NCBI RefSeq assembly: GCF_900129355.1
Contig: NZ_FQVL01000020.1
Location: forward strand, 1 to 39,654
DNA: 39,654 bases
From: Seinonella peptonophila
Lineage (GTDB): Bacteria > Bacillota > Bacilli > Thermoactinomycetales > Thermoactinomycetaceae
Reading direction: 5' to 3'
Position numbers and translations under genes: made by a program. Below, one piece after another: positions 34,747 to 39,654 of the stretch; the first letter of the stretch is position 1; every line of letters starts with the position of its first letter. The notes under the pieces are model-generated. The model worked only from the letters and a program-made list of their open reading frames with translations. It was not told where the DNA came from and ran no database searches.

Positions 34747-34844
34747 AAAGAAAATCTTATATGCAGATTTCAATCCGATCCACAAAGTGGTCAAACGAGA
34801 ATAAAAAAATGTCTAGAAAGTTTTTTCAAGGGAGGTCGAAGGAT

Positions 34845-36698
34845 TTGCCTGATTCAAGTTTTCAATATCCATTTGGGTTAACGAAACATGAAGCGACAGC
34901 TTTAGCTGGTTTGTTATTAGGAAAACGACCTCATCATTGGGATACAACCAAACTCCTTAACGAGGCTCTAAAGGTATCAAAGCGATTGAAGTCAGATATT
35001 GATAAACCAGAATATCAAAACGCCATAGATCATTTAAAATCAGTATTTGAGAATACTTCGACCAACCGCAATTTGGAAGTGGAGCATTCCGAATACCAAA
35101 AGGATATGATTCGTTCCAATTTAGCGACACTTGCACCTTTATTTTCTTTATTAAAAAACAGTGGTGAATTTCAGTTATTAATTGCTCATGCAAAATACTA
35201 TCGATCATCAAGCTACAATCGAGCTGGTATTAAGTCTGCTATTCAATTGAGCAAATGGATTGATCTTAACTTTACCGATGATGTTGAACTTACTCCAGAC
35301 ATGATTCCTCAGATACAGGAAATTTACTCAAATCTTAATCGGAGTGTTTTAAATGATCTGAAAGAATTGGTTTTATCCAATCAGAATAATGATGAGCTTC
35401 TTAGCGTATTTAAACAATTAACTGAGAAGCGCGGAGCATGGTCGTTCATTGATGATATCATTAGAGGAAATGAGTTATTAAGCAATAGAGCCTGGATTGA
35501 ACACTATCAGAAACAGATTGATCAATTTGTTCCTACAAAACCGCACTTTCATCCACTGGCATATTTGCGGAACCCAAAATTGAACTTACCTAAGGAAGTC
35601 CTAGTAACAGGTGACTTATTTATGTCGCCCGAGCATTTTAAAAAACTTGAAGATAACGGGATTCATGTAAATAGATTAGAAAAAAATGAACCTACAACAG
35701 AAGAATTATGTGAAGCTATTCAGGGGATGGACGGTTATATTCTTGGCGGTATCGAACAAGTGACAGAAGAGGTAGTGAACGCTGCTGATCGATTAAAGTC
35801 GATTGTCTTTCCTGGAATTGGATACAAAGGATTTATACCTGCTTGGGAATATGCTACCCATAAAGGAATTACAATTGCTAATACACCATCAACACCAACG
35901 AATGCAGTCGCGGAGTGGATGATTGGAGCTTCACTTGCTATGAATCGAGGTTTTTTTGATCTTATGAGGGGTAGTCAGACTACTTTTAAAACTACACCTG
36001 GATTAGAAAATCAGACCATTGGGATAATTGGACTCGGGCGAATTGGCAAACGTTTAGCCGAGATGCTATCTGTTTTCGAGCCAGATCAAATTGCCTACTA
36101 TAGTACACATCAGCATCCAGACGTGGAGATACAACTAGGTATCCAACGTAAAGAGAATATAATTAAACTACTTGAAGAGTCTGATGTGGTTTGTTTGTGT
36201 ATTTCGGATGATCACGAAAATATGAATTTCTTTACTTCTTTTCATTTTGATCATATGAAACCAGGTAGTCTATTAACAACAGCTACGCATCCAGGAGTAG
36301 TAGATCTAGAAGCTCTATACCGTGCACTTAAATCTGGAAAAATACGAGCAGCTTCTGATTATCCTGCTGATTCACGCTTTGATGAATTTCGATTAGCTGA
36401 GTGGTTTAGCTTTAATAAGTCAAATGCTTTTAACACGGAATCAATGATTAAACATACGAGTGATCAAGCAACGGAAAAAATGGTCAATCTACTAATCAGA
36501 GGCTATGACCCTGATATTGTGAATCCCCGTGCAATAAGTTTTTTAAATACTTGGCCGCAGGATTCACGACAAATAGGAGTGAAATCTATTTCGGAAAAAA
36601 GAGTTCCGATTGTTCCTGGAAGGTTAGCATCTGCTCTTCAGAATCCTGATAAGAGAGATAGTGTCATTGCATTCACAAATCCAGAACGATATAAATAG
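34845..36698 (+). CDS. D-2-hydroxyacid dehydrogenase-like protein with a helical N-terminal domain
   Basis: 617 residues from TTG 34845, chosen because AAGGGAGG lies about eight bases upstream; an in-frame ATG at 34761 lacks a ribosome site. Residues 1 to about 250 are helix-rich and unrecognised. The rest follows the D-isomer-specific dehydrogenase plan: VLVTGDLFMSPEHFKKL, then VFPGIGYKGF, NTPSTPTNAVAEWMIGASLAM and the NAD-binding GIIGLGRIGKRLAE. Catalytic positions differ: the NxARG motif reads TTATHPG, so the substrate-binding Arg appears to be His, and the usual Glu region (DVxxxEP) is not recognisable. It could be a redox enzyme with new specificity or a nucleotide sensor. Confidence 0.7.
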   Translation: MPDSSFQYPFGLTKHEATALAGLLLGKRPHHWDTTKLLNEALKVSKRLKSDIDKPEYQNAIDHLKSVFENTSTNRNLEVEHSEYQKDMIRSNLATLAPLFSLLKNSGEFQLLIAHAKYYRSSSYNRAGIKSAIQLSKWIDLNFTDDVELTPDMIPQIQEIYSNLNRSVLNDLKELVLSNQNNDELLSVFKQLTEKRGAWSFIDDIIRGNELLSNRAWIEHYQKQIDQFVPTKPHFHPLAYLRNPKLNLPKEVLVTGDLFMSPEHFKKLEDNGIHVNRLEKNEPTTEELCEAIQGMDGYILGGIEQVTEEVVNAADRLKSIVFPGIGYKGFIPAWEYATHKGITIANTPSTPTNAVAEWMIGASLAMNRGFFDLMRGSQTTFKTTPGLENQTIGIIGLGRIGKRLAEMLSVFEPDQIAYYSTHQHPDVEIQLGIQRKENIIKLLEESDVVCLCISDDHENMNFFTSFHFDHMKPGSLLTTATHPGVVDLEALYRALKSGKIRAASDYPADSRFDEFRLAEWFSFNKSNAFNTESMIKHTSDQATEKMVNLLIRGYDPDIVNPRAISFLNTWPQDSRQIGVKSISEKRVPIVPGRLASALQNPDKRDSVIAFTNPERYK

Positions 36699-36751
36699 AC
36701 GTTTTATTTATACTTGTATGAAAATATTCCAAAACTGCTCAGTGCTGAAAT

Positions 36752-36798
36752 AAATAGGAAACACTCCTGTAAAAGTAAACAGAAGTGTTTCCTATTTT
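36752..36798. terminator. Shared terminator between convergent genes
   Basis: AAATAGGAAACACT pairs perfectly with AGTGTTTCCTATTT around an 18-base loop, with T's on the plus side and A's before it, so it can act in both directions. It lies between the dehydrogenase-like gene and the minus-strand membrane-protein gene. Confidence 0.75.
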
Positions 36799-37060
36799 AC
36801 ATTTGATTGCTGATGACGATGGTAGCACATAAAGAGTAGAGGCATACCCAAAGTGCACCTAGCATCCAGTATCCATGTGTTCTTTCAGCACTTCCTCGAA
36901 TAAAGGGAGTTAGTCCGATCATGATATAGATAATAGGTACAGCGATAAAAATATATGCGGAAGTGTAATCACTAAAAGATATCATGAGCGATATGATAAT
37001 GAGTAAAATAGATATAAAAACGCCTAAAAAAAACTGCCCCCATCGATACTTTTTATCCAT
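36797..37060 (-). CDS. Small membrane protein with three transmembrane segments
   Basis: 87 residues from ATG 37060, which has GAGGGA six bases upstream and follows the radical SAM stop codon by one base; an in-frame ATG at 37078 would overlap that gene. Three hydrophobic segments are plain (FFLGVFISILLIIISLMI, AYIFIAVPIIYIMIGL, GYWMLGALWVCLYSL), with a conserved-looking RGSAERTHG loop. No family recognised. Its tight coupling to the radical SAM gene suggests a shared membrane function. Confidence 0.7.
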   Translation of the reverse strand: MDKKYRWGQFFLGVFISILLIIISLMISFSDYTSAYIFIAVPIIYIMIGLTPFIRGSAERTHGYWMLGALWVCLYSLCATIVISNQM

Positions 37061-37061
37061 G

Positions 37062-38471
37062 TTATCCCTCATTTCCATAAAGAGCTTGAAGTTCTTTTAA
37101 CCTCTTTTCTTTCTCATCACGATAGAACAAGTTATAAGTGTCAAAAGGAATAATCCGACCGTCAGGATGTGCAATATGAACACAAGATTTTTTAACAGAA
37201 CGCACATCAAAATCATAAGCATCAAGGAATTGCATGATAATCACCCGAAAAACGCGGTCATATCCAATTTCTTCTGGTGTACTGACCAACGGAAGACAGC
37301 AGAGGAGCTGTTTTAATGACAAGGCAGAGGAATGTGGAGAATGATTCGTTGAAAACAACTCGAAAATCCTAGCTTTTAACTCTTCATCACCCTCAAAGAC
37401 AATCGTATTTCTTCGTCCTTTTAATAAGATATCAGGATCAATTAATCCAGTAAGCGGGATTACACCTTCATCTGTCTTTAATGCATATCCCATTGCGAGA
37501 GCATCTGGATGACAGGGTACTGGTAACATATCTTCTGCTTGAAAGATTTCGGATTGGTCAATGATCATTTGGCGTACCTCGCTTAAAGTAAGACGATCTG
37601 TTGCTGGATCGTAGGAGTTTAAACGACCTGCTGCCTGAATAGGCTGAAAGGTGACTCCTCTTACAGCCTTTTGTTTCAAGCCATACTGTATGATCTTTCC
37701 AATTTCTTGGTCGTTTAATCCTTTTTTTAATGTGACAACTAGCGTGGTAGAGAGGTTAAATTCATTAAGATGTTGGATCGCTTTTTTCCGTACCTCACGT
37801 AGATCAACGCCCCGCAAATCTTCGAGTGCTTCTGCTTCAAAACTATCAAATTGGAGATAAATTTCAAATCCTGGTAAATAACTAGCGAGTTGTTTTACAA
37901 ATTTACGATCTGAAGCAATCCGTAATCCATTTGTGTTGACCATAATATGTTTTACAGGTCGTGATTTCACCATATCCAGGATTTTAAAGAAATGTGGATG
38001 TGTGGTGGGTTCACCGCCACTGATTTGAATAATATCTGGTTCGCCTTCATTTGTGACAATCGCATCTAACATTTTCTCGATTTGTGCAAGTGAGCGCCAT
38101 GTTTGGCGTTTAGGGGAAGATTCAGCATAGCATATTGGACACTCTAAGTTACATTGATCAGTAATCTCTAATAGCGTCAAACAACTGTGTTGTTCATGAT
38201 CAGGGCAAAGACCACAATCATATGGGCATCCATAGCGAATGGGTGTGTTCCATCGCAGTGGCATTTCTGATGGCTTAATAAATTCTCGACAGCGTTTATA
38301 GTATTCGATATCTGTAGAAATTAAGACTTTTTCTGGACCATGGGTTGGACAGCGTTTAAGTAAATAGACTTTTTCATCTTGAAAAACAATTTTGGCTTCT
38401 AATTTGCGATAACAAGTTGAACAGATGCTATTTGTTAATTCATGAAAAAGATAAGGGCGATTTTTAGGCAT
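37062..38471 (-). CDS. Radical SAM protein of the tetraether synthase (Tes, MJ0619-like) family
   Basis: 469 residues. Cysteine layout is diagnostic: an N-terminal CSTC (17-20) plus CPTHG (41) resembling a rubredoxin-like site; CPYDCGLCPDH (82, 86, 89) and Cys97 for an auxiliary cluster; then the radical SAM triad CNLECPIC (107, 111, 114) and SGGEPTTHP for SAM binding. The C terminus has CVHIAHPDGRIIPFDTYNLF, close to the Tes family ending. Archaeal Tes joins lipid tails through carbon-carbon bonds between unactivated chains. Start ATG 38471 with GAGGA upstream, overlapping the Lgt-paralogue gene by 8 bases. Membrane-lipid chemistry is likely; the exact product is unknown. Confidence 0.82.
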   Translation of the reverse strand: MPKNRPYLFHELTNSICSTCYRKLEAKIVFQDEKVYLLKRCPTHGPEKVLISTDIEYYKRCREFIKPSEMPLRWNTPIRYGCPYDCGLCPDHEQHSCLTLLEITDQCNLECPICYAESSPKRQTWRSLAQIEKMLDAIVTNEGEPDIIQISGGEPTTHPHFFKILDMVKSRPVKHIMVNTNGLRIASDRKFVKQLASYLPGFEIYLQFDSFEAEALEDLRGVDLREVRKKAIQHLNEFNLSTTLVVTLKKGLNDQEIGKIIQYGLKQKAVRGVTFQPIQAAGRLNSYDPATDRLTLSEVRQMIIDQSEIFQAEDMLPVPCHPDALAMGYALKTDEGVIPLTGLIDPDILLKGRRNTIVFEGDEELKARIFELFSTNHSPHSSALSLKQLLCCLPLVSTPEEIGYDRVFRVIIMQFLDAYDFDVRSVKKSCVHIAHPDGRIIPFDTYNLFYRDEKEKRLKELQALYGNEG

Positions 38472-39222
38472 TTTTTGTCCTCTTCCTCTCTCCTGATATG
38501 TTTTTATTACATATCCATCCATAATATATAAGTCCCAATAGACAAGCGATTTGAATATTATTTAATCCCCAATAAGGGTGAGGAGTAGGTTTGATAAAAT
38601 CAATGAGAAGTCTCCAGCTTAAGTAACCTATCATAAATAATTGGAAAAGAGCACCATCATGCAATGGAATATTCTTTTTGATGAAATAAAGCAATACACC
38701 TAAAAAAACGAGAAAAACAATCTCATATAGCTGAGTAGGGTGACGCATCACACCATCACCAAAATCAATTCCGGTAATCCATGAGGTGGGGATGCCATAT
38801 GTTTGATCTGAAAGTCCAGTAAGAAAGCATCCAATGCGACCGATGGTCATCCCTGTAATTAATGCAAAGATCATGTCATCTCCGGTGGATCGGGTGATAC
38901 CCACCCTCTTCTTAATCAGTTCAACCCCGATTAAACCACCTAGTAGTCCTCCAACAATCGTTTTACCCTGCATCAAGTAAGAAACATGGTTCCATTGTTC
39001 AATTGTTCTCATCGGATCTTCTAGCCAAGCTAATAGTTTAGAGCCAATGGATGCGCCTACAATCGCTCCAAACACAACCCACATTGCTTGGATCATTGTT
39101 AATTTTGACTGACCACGCATTTTCAGATAAACCCGAAAACCAATAAAATAGGCTAATGATTCAAATAATAAATGAGGATGAAGTTTAAAAAGGCCAAAAG
39201 AAATATAAATAGGAAAATCCAT
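38464..39222 (-). CDS. Lgt-family (prolipoprotein diacylglyceryl transferase-like) membrane protein
   Basis: 252 residues with about seven membrane segments. The Lgt plan is recognisable: FKLHPHLLFE, the GKTIVGGLLGGLIG stretch, GRIGCFLTGLSDQTYG and WRLLIDFIKPTP near the end. Differences from true Lgt are clear: the His of the FHGG motif is Val (IVGG), the Asn of the GRIGNF signature is Cys, and NGELYG is replaced by TGLSDQTYG. The two key arginines (GRIG and SWRL) remain. It is therefore probably not the cell's lipoprotein-modifying enzyme but a paralogue handling a phospholipid. AAAGGAG precedes ATG 39222. It is first in a three-gene operon with the radical SAM protein. Confidence 0.8.
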   Translation of the reverse strand: MDFPIYISFGLFKLHPHLLFESLAYFIGFRVYLKMRGQSKLTMIQAMWVVFGAIVGASIGSKLLAWLEDPMRTIEQWNHVSYLMQGKTIVGGLLGGLIGVELIKKRVGITRSTGDDMIFALITGMTIGRIGCFLTGLSDQTYGIPTSWITGIDFGDGVMRHPTQLYEIVFLVFLGVLLYFIKKNIPLHDGALFQLFMIGYLSWRLLIDFIKPTPHPYWGLNNIQIACLLGLIYYGWICNKNISGERKRTKNA

Positions 39223-39265
39223 GGATAAACTCCTTTAGAAGGTTTTGTAGAATATCATGAGAAAT

Positions 39266-39420
39266 ACCTATTCTAATCGATTTGAATACTCCCTCCACCT
39301 ACGCTAACGCTAAGAGGTGGGGGATTCTTGGGAACTCCCATCTACTGACGAGATATTAACCAAGCTATACCGCCATCCCAGCGGCAATGAATCTTATACC
39401 TTCTTGCAAGATGTTAGTAG
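39266..39420 (-). ncRNA. Candidate omega RNA of the tnpB element, with guide
   Basis: Expected at the 3' end of tnpB. The minus-strand right end carries the hairpin CCACCT/AGGTGG (39320-39295) and ends in GTATTCAA at 39282. The guide would begin ATCGATTAGAATAGGT (39281-39266), which is host DNA 60 bp before the Lgt-paralogue start. The 5' limit inside tnpB is uncertain. Confidence 0.5.
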
Positions 39421-39654
39421 CAGCGTTCATGTCCCTGTCATGTTCTGTATGACATTCAGGACATTTCCACTTTCTAAGGTTCAGGTTTTTCACTTCTTTG
39501 TTTCTGTAGCCACAGCAAGAACACAATTGGCTGGATGGGAAGGTTTTCCCTACTTTCATAATGGTTCTTCCGAACCATTCCGCCTTGTATTCCAACATGG
39601 TTACAAATTCTGACCAAGAAGCATCTGTGATGGATTTAGCTAAGTTATGGTTTT
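39282..39654 (-). mobile_element. IS200/IS605-family element, right end
   Basis: Contains the end of tnpB and the right-end hairpin with terminal TTCAA; the rest of the element lies beyond the window. Its right end shares motif order with the protein-less element at 19461-19805, so the two are related. Confidence 0.8.
39365..39654 (-). CDS. tnpB: RNA-guided endonuclease TnpB, C-terminal part
   Basis: The 3' 290 bases of a tnpB gene; the reading frame is open to the window edge ([20 protein letters not shown]). Features of the C-terminal region are complete: [20 protein letters not shown], the zinc-finger CSCCG and CPECH motifs, and the RuvC-III aspartate in [12 protein letters not shown]. 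TnpB is an IS605-associated nuclease that uses omega RNA to cut DNA next to a TAM, favouring retention of the element. Whether the N-terminal RuvC-I and -II motifs are intact cannot be seen. Confidence 0.9.
   Translation of the reverse strand, partial: NHNLAKSITDASWSEFVTMLEYKAEWFGRTIMKVGKTFPSSQLCSCCGYRNKEVKNLNLRKWKCPECHTEHDRDMNAATNILQEGIRFIAAGMAV

Noticed and set aside
34761-34844. ATG 34761 as start of the dehydrogenase-like gene
   Set aside because: It is only 15 bases from the promoter -10 and has no ribosome site, while TTG 34845 has AAGGGAGG at good spacing.

Overview
The window looks like chromosome of a low-GC, endospore-forming Bacillota, probably Bacillales. Thermoactinomycetaceae-like is my guess and is not proven by the sequence. 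Pointers are a GerA-type germinant-receptor operon behind a sigma-G-like promoter, a YheC/YheD-type ATP-grasp protein, AGGAGG-type ribosome binding sites, frequent TTG/GTG starts and a squalene-hopene cyclase. I see no rRNA, tRNA, CRISPR array, prophage or plasmid gene.

Layout. (1) 1-6064, minus strand: a nucleoside salvage operon (ribokinase, two nucleoside hydrolases, ECF S component, EcfT, two EcfA ATPases). Two cre/LacI-type operators lie upstream, and a fragment of an IS605-derived element lies at its 3' end. (2) 6416-10533: a GC-richer family 2 glycosyltransferase, a secreted protein with an apparent frameshift, an alpha/beta hydrolase and a His/Arg/Glu repeat protein. (3) 10600-14279: a second complete ECF transporter operon with a TudS-like desulfidase. 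(4) 14279-18594: a divergent type IIA topoisomerase pair. (5) 18593-20250: a membrane HExxH peptidase next to a protein-less IS605-type element that appears to encode an omega RNA. (6) 20248-24008: spore germination operon in B-A-C order. (7) 24125-29367, minus: a second glycosyltransferase, then the 2-aminoethylphosphonate pathway (PEP mutase, phosphonopyruvate decarboxylase, AEP transaminase) with an ATP-grasp protein. (8) 29689-36798: a TolB-like propeller protein, a tyrosinase-like protein, squalene-hopene cyclase, a chimeric regulator remnant and a two-part dehydrogenase-like protein. (9) 36797-39222, minus: an Lgt paralogue lacking conserved residues, a tetraether-synthase-like radical SAM enzyme and a small membrane protein. 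(10) 39282-39654: the 3' end of an IS605-family tnpB with its right end and probable omega RNA.

How it fits together. The first operon should import nucleosides, hydrolyse them and phosphorylate the released ribose. The second ECF operon probably imports a substrate handled by its desulfidase. The phosphonate cluster makes 2-aminoethylphosphonate, probably to decorate a macromolecule, since an ATP-grasp enzyme and a glycosyltransferase follow. The Lgt-paralogue/radical SAM pair points to lipid-tail chemistry and is one of the two most interesting loci. The other is the set of IS605-derived elements: two near-identical left ends in inverted orientation bracket about 19.4 kb, one followed by an omega-RNA-like right end that aligns with the right end of the tnpB element at the window edge.
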